DNA of 64,000 bases, from positions 6,040,142-6,104,141 of the forward strand of contig CM067532.1 in assembly GCA_034509925.1 (NCBI GenBank), given 5' to 3'. A program made the translations under genes and the position numbers. The notes below the pieces were generated by a model. The model did no database searches. It saw nothing but the letters and a program-made list of their open reading frames with translations, and was not told the DNA's origin. Each line of letters opens with the position of its first letter. The first letter of the stretch is position 1. This document shows, in pieces, positions 23,094 to 38,225 of this stretch. This DNA comes from Hirudinaria manillensis. Its lineage: Eukaryota > Annelida > Clitellata > Hirudinida > Hirudinidae.

Positions 23094-26000
23094 TAATAAT
23101 AATAGATCATTCACCTCGAGGTTCCAAATGCAGTGCATGAGAAGAACATGAGTCTTGTGTCAAAGGAGAATAGCATGGGAAAGTACATGGTGAGCTTCTC
23201 ACACCATTCTGGCAATGCATCGCTTGCTAACACCAGGGAATCCTTCAAAGCAAAACATTGTTTATCACAGATATCAATATTCATTATATTGCTGTATGAG
23301 TCTTTAATGTCACTAGTTGACACAGTGAGTGAGTGAGTAAGTGAGTTAACAGTAAAAACCAGTTAAATAAATAGTTAATTAAAGAAATGTTTGGAATAAA
23401 TTCCTATTGTTCAAACCTGGACTTGTTGGACCAACTTGTTGGTGATTTTCTTGCTATAGAAGTCCTCTGCAGAGACTTGAGATGTCTCTGATTTTAGGTT
23501 GCCTGTTGATTTTAAATTAGTAATTATCGATAAAACAACAATTAAACGGAACAAATGCTCGATTACTTATCAATTATGAAGGTTAATAAATAATAATAAA
23601 AACAAAAATTGAAAAAAAAAACAAAAGTCGACCTGCATCCGAAATGCCAAAGCATTCATTGGAGACGATGGAATTAAGAAGCTTCAACAAATAGAGGACG
23701 TCGTCGACAGAACAAGGTGTCACGCTCTGCTGCTCGGTTGTTTTGTTCTGCTGTACTGAACTGCACTGAGACTGATTAGCAGCTGTTTGACTGGAAACTT
23801 CCAGAAAATTCTGTTGATAAGAAAAGATTTTAAGAATTAAAAACCTGAGGTCATCCAGTACTTTGTAACTTATTAATCAAGAAGTTTCAGTATCAAGTAA
23901 AATCATTCAATATATATATAATAAATATATGTATATATTTATATATAATTGCTTTGAAAATACTTCAAAGAGCATTCAAAGCCTTAGAAAATCTTTTATC
24001 AAAATTGGTTATCATCATATCAAATCTTATTTAGATAAAAATAATGATGTGTTAGTCATGTATGGTGACAGCATATTGCTAATGGTTTTTTGTTCAGAAT
24101 GAATTTATAGCTCGTGCAACATTTATTAATTCGAACTGAAGAAATGATACTTAAATATGTATGTCTGGACATCCGTGTCTATGGCTTGGTGAACATCAAG
24201 ATGTTATCAGCAGGCTTAGAGACAATTAGGCAACAACAAATCAAAATAAATTAATTTCAAATAATGCATGCAAGGCAAGAGATTCCAAGAAAACTATGTG
24301 CAAGTCCATTAATTAAAGATGAAATAACTTGAGAAGGTGCAAAATTTAAGAAAAAAAAATCTCAGAAGATAATTTACAAAGCAATATTTTTAAAAACAGC
24401 TCCTGCAGATTAAGATTAATTGAAGTTATTGATGCCACATTTTCATAAGGCCAGACAGAAGCAACGAGCAACTAGAAAGAATTGACGACGATTTCTAAGA
24501 ACCGACTGACCTTATAGGCTTCAGTCAGTTGCAAACAGTTGCGACACTTTTTGATGCTCCTCAGAGTACCAGCCAGTTTCCAGCGCCTCAAGAAGCTGAT
24601 ATCAGCAGTGGACTGAAGGAATTTAATCAGCTGACTTTTAGACAAGAGCTTGCTACCAAGATGGGACTTGACATAAGACAGTGGCCACCAGCCCTGTAAG
24701 TGTTTAAAAGAGGAGTATGTTGCAGATCAACCAGACTTAGATGAGATGGAATTTTTATTGGGACTATCCAAGACTAGAGTTTTAGACTAAAGCTTTGGAA
24801 AGGAATTGCCTTGCAATCAACCTTGGCATGGAGCCAGTGTAAAGAAAGTTACAAGAACATTAAAAAGGAGCTCACTTGTGATTTGGATATATTATTCATA
24901 AAAATAATAAAATTGCATTATAAAACAGCAATAATGTGTAGTCTAGCAAGAAACCTAAAACAGTGATGTTCAAGAAATCAGTGACAATTGAGCCAAAGGA
25001 GCACATTCATTCAAACCATGCAAGAAAAAAAACACAAAGAACATCTTCGCTCAGAGTTCATGCAAAGAAATGAATGCAGTTGCAAAAAATTAGTTCCAGT
25101 TAAAAATTAATCCAAGTCGTAAACGATTGTCATGAACTGAAACAAAAAAATGGAGCTCACGGATAAGTTGCCTTGCGGATCAGCCGTCTCTGATTTTCGT
25201 TCTTTATAAGTTATTCTGGAAAAGAAAAAAAAGAACATTTTGTGTCATTAAACAACATTTATTTTCATGAATCGTCAAGGATTATAACTAAAATAATTTT
25301 AATTAGGAGATGCTAACATGTAGGTTGGCTCCCAGATTCTTTTAAGCCTTTCTTGTCTGTTTGTTTGAGACGTCTGCACAACCAGTTGCTGGACGTATTT
25401 GAATATGGAAGCGTTGTTGTCTGTAAGTGCAATTTCCAGCTCTGATGTTGCTCCCTGTAGGATTAAGTAATATTATCAAATGTTGCTCAAAAATTATATT
25501 ATTTAATTGTTATGGTCAAATATAGTTCAAGAATTTTACATAAAAATGTAATGAAACAAGGATCAAGGCTCAACGGTCCCAGCAAATCCTATATTTTTAC
25601 CTTAACCAATCTTATCAAGCCTCCTATTACTTAATTAATTTGCCTTATTTTTTGCCACTTTATAATGCATTCCTATTTATTTTCTGTTTTACAAGCTGCA
25701 GATTCCTGTTGCTTGTTGTTGTTGTCGGCTACCAATTCGCATTTTTCGTATTTGCAAAAGTTCCCGTCAGTAATGCTGGAAATGAAATTAGAATAAACAA
25801 GCAAGCAAACAACATACATTCTGAGAAGGAAAATTCTTTATCGTCAGGCAGAGATGAGGAGTGCCGTCGGCACTTGGACGAGTCGCAGTCGACGAGGAAG
25901 GCGACTCCGATCCCGGAGGCGGAATCTCGAAATCCTGGATCTGATTGACATTCGTTCGACCGGGTCTCGGGTCAAAAGCAGGAACCATGGAGGAAAACTG

Positions 26001-29000
26001 CCTCTTCAATATAAGTTCATCATCCCAAGCTTTCTTTCTGCCAGTACTTTCAACTCCAGACTCGCCATCATCATCCTCCTGCAAATCATCCGTCAAATGT
26101 TCTTGACAATCTCCATAACTCGATCGAGGAATATAATTACTTTTAATAACAATTTAATCTATTATATTTATTATAATCAATTTATTTAAATTTATTTATT
26201 CAAATTATTTAAATAAAAAAAAACCACAAAGTCATTTAAATTTAAGTCATATACCCCGACGTCGTCATAATCATCTTCGGTTTTGTCGTTGCTCTCCTCG
26301 TTCTCGTTTTCGTCGCACTCGTCGTCTGCTTCTGGAAGTTCATCGTCGTCCTCCAGTTCGGCGAGGAAGGTCCTCGCACGACACATTTCCAGGAAGTCAT
26401 TGTCGCTGTCGCTCGATGCCAGACTCATGGTGAGGGCGCGGCTCCAGGCTGCCACTTGTCCGCTGACCGTTTGACCTGCGGAGGCAGAGGTGAGGGTAGA
26501 GGTGGTCGTGCCAGTAGTGCCCGACGTGAGGTTCGGGAAACTCTGGGCTGCCGAAAGTAGACTGCCAGCCAAAGTCGTGGAGCCTTGGAGGATGAGTGCC
26601 ATCGTATCGATATTAGAGATGACATGATATTGTTTTTATTGTTGAAAAGCACTATAAGTAAATCACTGAATGATGAACCACTTCTTTTGAACATTATGCC
26701 ATTTTTTGTAAATTATACATTAACATGATCGAATATTACTATAATTTTGAGTATACAATAAATACTAACTAATGTGGTTATACTACCAACAGTGGTTAGA
26801 CTACTTCATGATACCATTCATACCTGGCAGCTGAGTGGAGAGAGCGAATCTGACGAGGCTACTGCACGGGTCTTCGCTGTTGGCCACGATGTCTTTGACG
26901 TTGTTTCCGATATTTCGCTTCACCACGGCAGAAAACGATTCAAACAGACTCACTGTCTGATCCACGGAGGATGTGAGATTTGGGACACTGACACTCATCT
27001 GTTGTCAGAATTTATGAATTGCATTTAATGATTACAGTAAAACCTGTGAATTGGGGCTCCTGAGAATAGGGTAAAACCTGACTTAAGGGCCGTTTTTTCT
27101 AGGAGCCAATTTTACTTTTGTTTAACATTTGACAACTAATAAAAGGGACAACCTCCTCACAGGGACACTATTTTCATGAAAAATCTAGATGTCTCTATAG
27201 GCAGGTTTTACTGTTTTAAATACTAGGTTTGAGTGTAAGTTAAGGACTTCTTAAAGTCTTTGAACTAGCAAACTAATGTTGTTAATTTCAATAAAAAATA
27301 GCCCAACAAACCTCTTGTTGCTGAGCAGACTGATTGTTATTCTTTTTAACCTCAGCACCCTTTCCTGCATGGCATTTGAAGAGAGATCCCAGTTGATGTT
27401 GCAGGGTATCCAGCCTAGCATTAGATGTAGAAGAAGCAGTCCCGTTGGTGCTATCACTCCTGCTGGCACCAGCGTTGTTGAGCGTGTTGCTGGATTTCCT
27501 GACGGTTTTGTTCGACTGAGAGTTAAACAATGAGGAAGCAAAGCGGTTGTTGCCTTCCAAGAGATGTTCTGAGAAGAGCTTCCTCATGAGGTTTGGCTTA
27601 AGAGCAGGCGAGGTAACGCTGGAGGACGTGACTGGAATAGGATTTAGGGTTACCGTCACGCTGGCCTGTGGAGCATCGTCTCCTGGCACCGTAGCCCCGG
27701 ACAATTTAGCAGCACTCGAAGCATCACGTAGCGAGTCCTCAATAGCTTCCACAGTCACTGTAACTGCATCGACGTTTCCAAACTGATGCCCGCCTTCTCG
27801 GCTCTCCGATTCTTCTCGAAGGAAGGCAAGCACGGACGGCTGGGCGACCGAGATCAGATCGGAAACCGATTCGGCGTCTTCTTCGGGAGCTTCCACGTTC
27901 AAACTTTCGACGGTCGAGTTGGCAGCATCTGCCGGTCGAGAAGGTGCAGAGGTCGTGGTGGCTGCCGCAGCGGTCGTGGAGGTGAGATTCTCTGCCGACG
28001 CGACCTGATCGAGAGGTGCGGGAACCGACCTCGTGTCCGCGTTGTCGCTCAGGCTCGGCGTCGAATTGCTTTTGCGGCTCACCAGAGTGCTCTGCCCGTT
28101 TGGCTATAAAATTGGTTAAATTTTAGAAATATAAATTGGAAATATAAATTTTGGAAATATAAATTTGTTACTAATCATTCTCGATAAAATATGTTATCAA
28201 CTGACCGCCAATGACTTTTTATTGTCTCTCCAAGCCGAAGAAATCTTGACGCGTGCCACGGAGGTGGAAGGAGCAGAAGATGAAGACGGGTTCGTCTCTT
28301 TTGGATCCTGAGCTCGAACTACCATCAGGTCAAACTTCCCTTCTGCTCCCATGCGATACGAATTCGATCCTCCGGCGTCCCAAGCGACGTCCACCCAGCC
28401 TAGAAAAATCAAACGCTTCTCTTGTAGTGACTTCAAGTAGAGTTTAATCCATGGTCAATGAAACATGAAATATTTTTATTAATATTATAGTAATATTATA
28501 TATATACCTGGGAAGGAGCATTACATAAATGATTGCAATGTCGGTGAATAATGTTAAATGACCAAAGGAATTGCCATGTAAGATTAATAAAATTTAATTA
28601 AAATAATTATCGTACCATTGTGGAGTTCTCCTGTGATGACACCCTCACCAGGGGGTGTTCCATCCTGGTCCCTCCACTTCCAATCAAGACCCCTGACAAC
28701 CCTTGCTCCTGGAACGAGACTTTTGAGTATCTGAGACTTCAAGTAGCGCCTTTGTTTGCGAATGTTGGCTTCAGACTCTTTCAAGACTTTTCCTTGTAAT
28801 GATTATTAATTTTTGTGAATTACTTCAAGAATATAAAGGCCATCTTCTTAAATTAAAAATGGCTCTAATGATAACACATGATATGCAAAGATATGTTTTT
28901 TTTTTAGCTTGAAGATTCTTTTAGGATACAAAACTGTATGAATAAAAATGTATCTGGTGGCATATCACCTGTGGCACTATCGCTTCTCAATCATTTTTAA

Positions 29001-32000
29001 GTTTCACCACATACATCATGCAATTTGACTAACCCACATCACTGCACACTCCAGTAACGGTGCCATAGAGTTCAAAACCAGAAATGGATAAGAAATGTGT
29101 CTGTCCACTTGCATTCTTTCCATTTTGTTGGATCCTGATGTGTCTCCATCCCTGCTTCTCCTCCTTTGGAGGATCAAGGGGCCAAGATGCTGTTGACCTA
29201 TTCAAAGCAACTCCTTTTATCAATTCAAATGTCAACAAATGGTAAAAATTATTTTAAAATAAAAAAACAAAGTTTGCAGACAATAATTAATAATTAACAA
29301 TATGTTAACAAATCAATATACCCAGGATCAGTGAGGCTATTGTCTTCAACATGGTTGTACAAGGTTGTCCAATTTAGACCATCCTTAGACACCTGAAGTT
29401 GCCAGTTCCTAAGAGCTGACCTCCCATAGCCTCTGGCATGCCTCAATGTGTAGCAGGTTGGTACCAGCCAAACTCCAAGATCAATGGCAAACCAGGCTTT
29501 TCTAGAAAAAGCAAGAATTCAAGCTAAAATTTGTTTTTTTAAACAAAAGCATTTACATTGTTTATTAATAATTATAAGGAAGGCTGCAATAAATACAATA
29601 AAAACAAGATGATTAGTTGACCCATAAAATGGTCCTTAAACAAACAATATGTTATTTTCTAAAAACAATTGGCAGTCGGAATGGATTGCTGACTTTTCAT
29701 CATTTGTGTGGCAGTTAACAGCAGAAGCATCCCGACTCAAAATGTCCTCCAGCTTGCCGTACGGAAGGGTCCTACCCTCCGATGAAGTCACGATGACCAG
29801 GCCATAGCTGGCAGGGTTCACCCAATCACTAACTGTTCTGTAATGGGAATTGGTTTTTTTAGCAGCTCTTTTACAACTTCCAACATTTAAAATCAAAAGT
29901 GAGGCAATAATTAAAGTCAAAATAACTTTATTATATATAATAAAGATGAATATCTTTTGATTGATTGCATTTATTTATGAAATTAATATATTATTGAATT
30001 AATATTACATTTCATGTAGATTGAGTAACAATTACCTTCCATTGGTGCCAATCCAGTAGATTAAACCATTTTCATCAAAATCCTTATGATGCACAAAAGT
30101 GATTCCTTTGAATCCAGGATTTTGAAGCAACTTAACAAAGTTTAGACTTGTCCTTTCATAGTCATACCATTGCTTGGCCACCTGAAAGATTAATAAATTC
30201 CCATGATTAAAGGAGCTAGGCACTCATATGTCTCAAATTGACCAACCATCTTGAGGAGGTATTTTTCCAACGAGGCAACAGTAGCCAAAGGTTCCATTTT
30301 CAAGCAGCCACCTGTCCTGTCTATCAGACTCGTTTCACCCGATCCTCTCTCCAGTCGGAAGCGCAGACGTCGGGTCAAAATCTGCAAGAATCAAGTAATT
30401 TGAGAATCGAGAGAATACTGTTCTGACAGAAAATATCTTGGGAACTCCTCTGCATTTGCTTTTACCATATAAAATGCCTGTGCCACAAATTCCAAAATGA
30501 ACTCTTGCAGATTAACAAAAGGATACAAACCTGCAAGCCATAAGCTGTGCCTGGCAGATCGTAGGTATAGACTGGAAGTTTTTCAATGGATTCTAACACA
30601 GCCACCAATTTTCTTACCAATGCCATCATCGGTGGAATGGCACTGTGGATCGGAAAATTTGCGAATTTCATGAGTCATTCACAATTTTATTATAAATTAT
30701 AATTTATAATTGATTTCATAACTAAGGAAATGAAAGTTAAATTAATTAAAGGCAAATAACATAAACTTTGAATTGAAGCTAAGTAGTTTTGAAAGACTGA
30801 TGTTAGATTCTCAAAATCATTCATATAATTATTATTATCGTTATTACAAACATAGACCCAGAATATAATCATAATTATGAACTAACAAATAGATTCACAA
30901 TCTTACCCATCCTTTCTATCCTTGAAAACACTTTTGAACATGCCCACCCTCTTCATCGCATGCTCTTGTCCAATTACATCGCCACTGTGAATCTACAAAG
31001 AAACGAATTTAAGAAATCTGGCATAATTAATTATCCTTAATTTAATTTATATTTCAAGTAAATAATTAAACTGACATCGAGAATGATAAGAAGGGCTTGA
31101 ATGAGACCGCTTGTGCACAGCTCATAAGCTGAGACAGTTTGTTCATCTCTGAGGAGTGACAGAATCTCCTCGAATGAACTCATCAATTCTCCTTCCCAGA
31201 TGCCCTGACATAAAAACAGATTATAAACAGCATAAAAACATTATATCAATCTGTAATTAAGGCCTTCAAAGAGACACATCCTGTCTTTTACTTGTGGATC
31301 AAAGAAGCAATAACTAACAAAGCAATTATATAGCTTTCCACTTTCCAAGAATGTCTTGTGGAAGTATTTAAACTCACAGATTTAGATTGTAAGTTGCAAG
31401 CCAATTCCAACTTCTTAATGATGTTATGAAGTCTGGACAAAACACCCCTGGGTATAGACTGCACTGCTTGAAAGTGCATCTGGTAAATGTCTTGGGCCAA
31501 TGCCCTCACCTGATTGTGAAGAGAGGATCAAAAATGTTAATAGAAAACAAGTTAAATAAAATTAAGCCAACAAAATAATTAACGTGCTTTAGTAACCTTG
31601 GCAAATAAGATTGTTTGTAGCAAAAACTTCATCATTCAGATTAGCTTCATCCATAATTATTGCTCTAAAACATAAACATCTGCTCAAAAGAGCTGCTAAC
31701 CTTTTGTCTTGTCTCTTCAAGTTTCGAAAGAAATTTCTTGTTCTTGTGGAGAGACCAGCCAGAAGTGAAGTCAGGACCAAGTGTAGTCTCAGCAGTGAAT
31801 GAGTGCTTTGTACCTCTGTTAGACTCAAACAGAAATCCAGGGTGGTCCTCTTTCAGTATCGTTGTCTGTTACAAGCCAAACAAATGAACAAAAATGAAAA
31901 AAATATGACAAAAACAAACGCTTGCAACCTGCTGCCCGTCTGAATTCTGAATATGAAGTTCGCCATCCTTCTTACAAGAGAATGTCCAGTTGCCAACGAC

Positions 32001-35000
32001 TATCCTTGGTGAATTAGTACTTGAAAGTATGGTTTGAGTCTGCAGGTTCGACTTCACCTGATTTCTGACACGTTGCAATTTCTCCATGAACTCGGTCCTA
32101 TTTTCTGCAATTAGTTTTAAAAAAAAAGTAATCATGAATGAACTCCTTCAATCAATAAAGCTTATTACATAAAAACCCTGCTACAAATTTTTTTGAAAAT
32201 AAATAAAACAAAGTGAGAAAGAAACCATAAGAGATGATATATTACAAACTTAATAAATCCACATTATTTGGAAATATGGTAAAAATATCCAACCTGAGCT
32301 GTCTGATCCTCCTTCTGGGCTACCACTGGAATACATGGTAGCCAGTTTATTGTCCAAAATAAACCTAAACCATCCGTTGCTACCATTGGAGAGTTCAAGG
32401 GCAGCTGCATCGGACCAGAGGTATATACAATCGCGACCTCTGACCAAGCACCAATCCTTCCACACGTAAGGCTTGCTTGGAAGCATTTCGTAGGCATCCT
32501 CTGCTTGCTGCTGGGAAACCTGGCTTTCGGAAGCTGGTGCTGAGACAGAAGGGTTCTGCAATCATTTCATGTTTCACTTTTAGCATCATCATTATTCTCT
32601 TGATTCAGAAAAATAAATGGAATCAGCATGCAATTCTTGAGTAAATGTATATGCTTGCAGATACAATAATTACACATTAATTAAACTAATTACATTAATT
32701 AAACATTAAACTAATTACATTAATTACACATTAATTAAACCAGAACCATACATTGATTGAATTAGCTTTCTAAACTTAAAAAAACAACACACAAATGAAT
32801 ATGCGTACTAATCTTTTAATCCTATTATCAAAACAATGGCATCTAATGAAGCAGTCGAATCAGATATCTAACATCCGCTAACCAACTCATCAGGACATAA
32901 TTAATTTGCATCTTCAGTTCCAACAACAAATAAACATCATTAAATTCCTGAAACTATTTAAGATGATTGTGTTGAGCAGAAACCTCATTAACAATAATGC
33001 CTCCTGGTCCCTTATCTTCCAATGCATCGCTCTGTGCCATATTTTGAATCTTGTTAAAGATGCCCAGTTGGACAAACTGGTCTATGAAGCCCTCTGATGT
33101 TTTCTTCATCAATTCCTGAATTATTTGCAGGGCAGCATAATGATTCTCTTCCTCTTCCTGTAATTATAGTTTGCTCAAGAAAATAACTTTTGGCAATTCT
33201 ATAGCATTATATTTTACGTATTATTTATACATATTTTGTATTCTATTTGTAATTTGAATTATTAGCAATTGTTTTTTATTTCAAAGAAACTTGGCTAACC
33301 TCTGTATTCAAGACAATAGACAAAACTTCAGCTAGTTGGGCAGCCACATTGGAAGTGCTCAGGGAGGCCTCAGGCTTAATGATCTCCTCTAGCAGAGCTG
33401 GTTGTATGTATATAACCATCTTCTTCAAAAGGGCTAAGCTGCCTTTCCTAATTATATCAATTGGAATTAAGACTAAAAATGAGAATTGATTTTTATATTA
33501 TATTATACTATATTACAATACTTCAATGATTGTTTTGTTCAACTTATCATGTTGGTTCAAAAGCAATTTACCCATCATACTGCAATTTGTTCAGTCACAA
33601 AGGTCATCACCATTCAAACAAGACTTGTTGCATCATTAATAACAACATTAAAACACTTATGTTAATGAGAAATCCAACAGTAAATTGTATTAATCATGAG
33701 AGTACACTAAGGTCACAAAATCATTATAATTATAATTATTATTTAAAAGCAGTTAATCTGAATAAGCCATGATTCAAACAGGAATAAATATAGTCATCGA
33801 ATTATTAATAGAAGCCATCATTATGAAATGATTTGAGACAATTATCAAAACGAATGCGTTTCTATTAAGTCATTTTGAACAAAGAACTTTTTAAATTATA
33901 ATAGTAAAATGCCATGAATAATTAATAATATTAAAAATAAATAATAAAATGACACTAGTAAATAAGATTCAAATTTAATCACAAACCTGACAGGCTGCAG
34001 CATAGCAGACTGGAACACCTGAATAAAGACAGGAATGAGCTTCTTCATGTAAACTGGAATCATCTCGGGATCGTTGTCAATGTGTCCTTGCTGTCCTTGC
34101 TGTGCTTCTTCGGCAGTAGAAACGCTCGTGGTACGCTCCTGACCCACGGAAGAACCCGCCGATTCCGAAGGCATCATCCACTCTCCCGGGGACTGGAGAA
34201 TCTGCATGACCTCCCTGTGACCTTCGTCTCCTCTTTCCCGGGCCTTATCCAATGCAGATTTTCCATCTTCATCTCGAAGATCCGGATTTGCCCCGTATCG
34301 GAGAAGAGTCTAAACATTACATTACAACTCACAACTATATTCATCAATGCAAGTTAAAAACATCCATTTAAGAAGACAATAAGAATCTAATCTATACCTA
34401 ATTATTTACTTTCAATGAACGATTGGACAAGAATTAATTCCTTGTCTTAAACTATAAAACCAAAAATAAACAATTCTTGATTCATATAAATTATGTACTT
34501 TCTGTAGGAAGCTAGCTAGCTTAACAATAATAATTGGTGATTTCACACATTGCATGTTCTGTCATTTTATAATGTATTGTTTATGCGATCCATTGATGTT
34601 AACAAATGGATACATGTTAAGATGTTTAAATAAACACAAAATATCTGAGACTATTAATTTAATTTCAATAATTTAATAAATCTTAATTTAATAAATTTAA
34701 ATCATTAAAATGATTTAAGTAAAAATGGAACTTAATGAATCCCTTAGAACTTTAATTTAAGAGAATTAGACTATCAAACCTTGACTATCTGTGGTCTTCC
34801 AAAGCAGGCAGCATAATGAAGAGATGATGACCGCATACCTCTATTTACATCAGCTCCTCTTTCACATAGAAACTCAACCTGAACATTAATGGATAGGAAA
34901 ATTAGAACCACCAACCCACACATCTTTATAGCTTGCTAAAGATTAATTTAATATAAAAAATGTAAAAATGAAAAGAGGTATCAAAGAGGCTACTGAAAAC

Positions 35001-37185
35001 ATTAAATTGTAAATCATAACCAACCATTTCCTGGGTTCCAAATGCTGCTGCCCAGTTCAATAAAGTTTGACCAACATCATCTGTATAATTCACCTCAGTA
35101 TCTGAAATCAAAACTTCATGAGCAACTTTCTTAATAACAATGTTGATATTACCTATCAATAATTTAGAAATATAAGCAAAAGAATTAAAACCAGATAAAA
35201 CTGAACTGCAATTGTCTATGGCATCAATGAGAGCCTCTGTGTCCTTGCTCCTGATGCAATCGATAAGCTGTCTGTGGGACCTCTCCCCGGCACTGTCGAT
35301 CCTTCGGGAGCTAGACCCGAGCGACCCCGACACTCCTGAACTACTACCCTGCTTCGGAAGGGCCTTTCTGCCCTCACAAAGTAGAACAAGAAGAAGATCC
35401 ACTAGCCTCATGGTATCCAAGATGCATCTGAAAATTAATTACAATCATAACACCACATTTATAAGCACTTTTATAATATCAAATGCCAGAGATCATAACT
35501 TGCCTTTCATCTCCTTGCAAGGCCTTTTCTATCGCATGAGGTAGTTCCGACCGAAAGAGATCGTGAGTGAAAGATTCTGAGCCCCTGCAAAGGGTTGAAA
35601 GGAGGCTGATGACGATGGAGAAACTCTGATTAGATGACTTTGCCTCTGGAGTTGTGCTCAGAGTCGAAGACACGTTGATTCCAGATGTACTCGTTGCATT
35701 CGATAGTCTCATCAAAAGCTCTTCCATCAAGCCATTTTTGGCCAAGGGTGCAGGATCAATACCCCTCCTAATGAATCTATCGGCAAGAGATGCAAAACAT
35801 CTCAAGGCACCATCAGAAACCTGCGGCAAGTAAAAATATAGCTAAGGAGTTCCTTTAACAAATAGGAAATAGTTTGGCTTACAAATTGATCTTCATCTTC
35901 AAGGAGAGTTGAAAGTGAACTGACGCACGATTCCAGCGACGGATCGTGAGGTTCCATCTTTCCACAAAGTCTGGTGACAACGGACATGGCAGAATGAAGG
36001 GTGTCTTTGTGTACTTGTGCTCCATGTTCTTTAATGAAGGTAAGGACACAATGAAGTCCTCCTGCCTCAAAGACTGCTCCTGATTCTCTTGTGCAGACAA
36101 ATTCAAGAACCTGATGTCAAAATGAATAAGGATAGTTTCATTATAAATCATTTTTCTTTACATATATCATCAGGTATGAGAATACATAAGAATGGCATAT
36201 TGAACTAAGTCTAAGTCTAAGAGTTGTGCAGACCATTTTTTTTTCAAATTCCATATTGTATCGGTTTTACTTTTGTCCCTTTTTTGGAAAGTAGGAAAGC
36301 AATATTTGTGACAAATTATAAGTATTGAAGAATGTCTAAAAAATTCTCAATCAACATGCATAAAGTAGCAATGACAGAAATCATTCTATATCATTTACAT
36401 ACCCAGCTTACACCACAAGGGAATGCCCTCAGATTGAGCATTATTTAAATGATATTTAATTAAGGAAACCCTTCAAAGCTCATTAAAATGCATAATGCAC
36501 TTCTGAATAGTGGTATGACCAATATGAGTACCCAGAGTATGATAAAATTACCTATATATTGATTGATATCTTGCCATCTCAAAGCAAGGCAAAATAACAT
36601 AAAGAAAAATAAGATAAATATTTATATAAAATAACATAAAGATAATATAAAAATTAATATAAAGATGATTTCATGCAAGTAAATCATTTAAACCTTAATG
36701 CATTGCTCGATGAGATCTTTGCTGGTCCTTGACTCCACTTCTGTGATCACGAGCCTGTTGCACAGTGCTTTGATAGCTCCCTCCACAGCAATGATTCTTC
36801 TGGTGCATTCGGCTGACACGTCCAAGTAGTAAGTTATGGCACGAGCTGTCACTTCGAGGACCGAGTCAGGTGCAGTTTCGTCCAAGAAAATCTGGCACAA
36901 AGCTGGCAAGAAAGTTCTGGGTGGGCAACTGAAAGATGAATTCATAAAATAATGATTTCCCAGGCAAAAGACTAAGTTGAATGCATAATTTTAAGTTCCA
37001 AATAATAAATGTTTTGGAAAGGAGACAAAATTAAAGTAAATTAACCTCTCAAAGCATCTGTCCACATTGTCAGACATGAGAAGAAGCATGCAAAGTTGCT
37101 CCAATGCTATAAGCTGCATGTCTCTCTCATTCCCATGTCCTGTTTGAAGCCATTCCAGCAAAGTCTCTGGATCGACATCAGACAT
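19851..37185 (-). CDS. HECTD1: HECT-domain E3 ubiquitin ligase HECTD1, complete
   Basis: About 43 exons on the minus strand give roughly 2,700 residues; human HECTD1 is about 2,600. Exon 1 (37185-37046) starts [14 protein letters not shown], nearly identical to the vertebrate N terminus. Exons 2-5 encode the armadillo-like N-terminal region. Ankyrin repeats lie at 35.1-34.2 kb ([20 protein letters not shown] and following). A SUN-like beta domain lies at about 29.84-29.03 kb ([20 protein letters not shown] onward). An MIB/HERC2 domain spans 28.8-28.2 kb ([11 protein letters not shown], then [13 protein letters not shown]). A Ser/Thr-rich linker, an acidic stretch (26.35-26.25 kb) and [18 protein letters not shown] follow. 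The HECT domain occupies 22.83-19.85 kb, with catalytic Cys in [17 protein letters not shown] and the C-terminal GFHLN. HECTD1 ubiquitinates cytosolic substrates. No lesion was seen. Exon limits are approximate. Confidence 0.95.
23045..23092. repeat. (TAA)n microsatellite in a HECTD1 intron
   Basis: About sixteen perfect TAA units, continuing imperfectly to about 23105, upstream (plus coordinates) of the exon at 23118-23243. Confidence 0.95.
27034..27213. mobile_element. Small Tc1/mariner-superfamily (pogo-like) MITE in a HECTD1 intron
   Basis: A 180-bp element with 12-bp terminal inverted repeats, CAGTAAAACCTG at 27034-27045 and CAGGTTTTACTG at 27202-27213. A TA precedes the left end (27032-27033), while the right flank reads TT, so the TA duplication is no longer perfect. 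The CAGTAAAACC terminus is typical of pogo/Tigger-like elements (known). It has no coding capacity. It sits in the HECTD1 intron between exons at 27000 and 27312. Confidence 0.7.
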
Positions 37186-38194
37186 TTTTTCCTAACTGAA
37201 AAACACCAATGTACAAGTAAAAAAGGAGAAAATAGATGTTCATTTGTATACCATGTTGTTAGATGAAAAGCAGTAGAAAACAAAGAAAAATTATTAAATT
37301 TAATAAAACCAAATTATTCAAACTAAAGCATAAATTACACATATGTATAAGTGCTTGCAATAAATCTGATAAAGTAAAAACTATAAATAATTAAACCAAA
37401 TCTGTTCCCTAACAATATAATGACAATGTCTATTACTGTTATCCTTAATTAAATATCATGGGGCATCTATCACCAGATCTCATAATTTGAAACATGAAAA
37501 GCAAGTAGAGTAAAAAAGGGGGCAATAATCTTCTTAAACAGATCGTTTTTTTATTATTTTAAATTAATTAAGAAAATCATATCTATTTCAGCTGCAGTAT
37601 TAAATAGTTAATAATTCAACTTTAAACAGCCTGAACAATAAGCAACTAAACCATTGAATCGATAAATTCTTAACGAAAAAAATTGTGATTCGTAAAAAAC
37701 TGTTGAGGATGGTGGTATGTTACCATCTAATATCAAGGTTTAAATAATGACGATCTCACACAAACATCCCAAATGTAAATTCGTCTATAAACTAGCTTTA
37801 TGACTTGGCTCGTTCACAAAAAATACCTAATTAAAATGATTACCAGCAGCACTTAAGGCGTAACCTCGAAATATATGTAATCAATAGTTTATTAACATTT
37901 AAAAATCCTAGTAATCCTGAATCATTCGACTTCCAGATCCTAATCGAGCCACTTCGAAAAACAGAGAACCTCCGAACAAAAATTATTAAATAATAATGAG
38001 AAGGTCGAAATAACCATAACAGAGTTGCCCAATCAGATAACATCAATGCTTTGCTGTACTTTGTTATTAAATAATTTTAGTTATTTTAAATAGTTTAACG
38101 CATGGTTTCAGTAATTTACCAGAAATTGTGTAATGAGAATTATACCATTTTCTTGCCTCATAGAATTGCTTACATATATGATATATATGCGCAG

Positions 38195-38225
<31 letters not shown>

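Noticed and set aside
23881..24509. Possible additional genes in the longer HECTD1 introns
   Set aside because: The sequence is AT-rich with only short frames and no motif. The exons on either side join into continuous HECTD1 homology.
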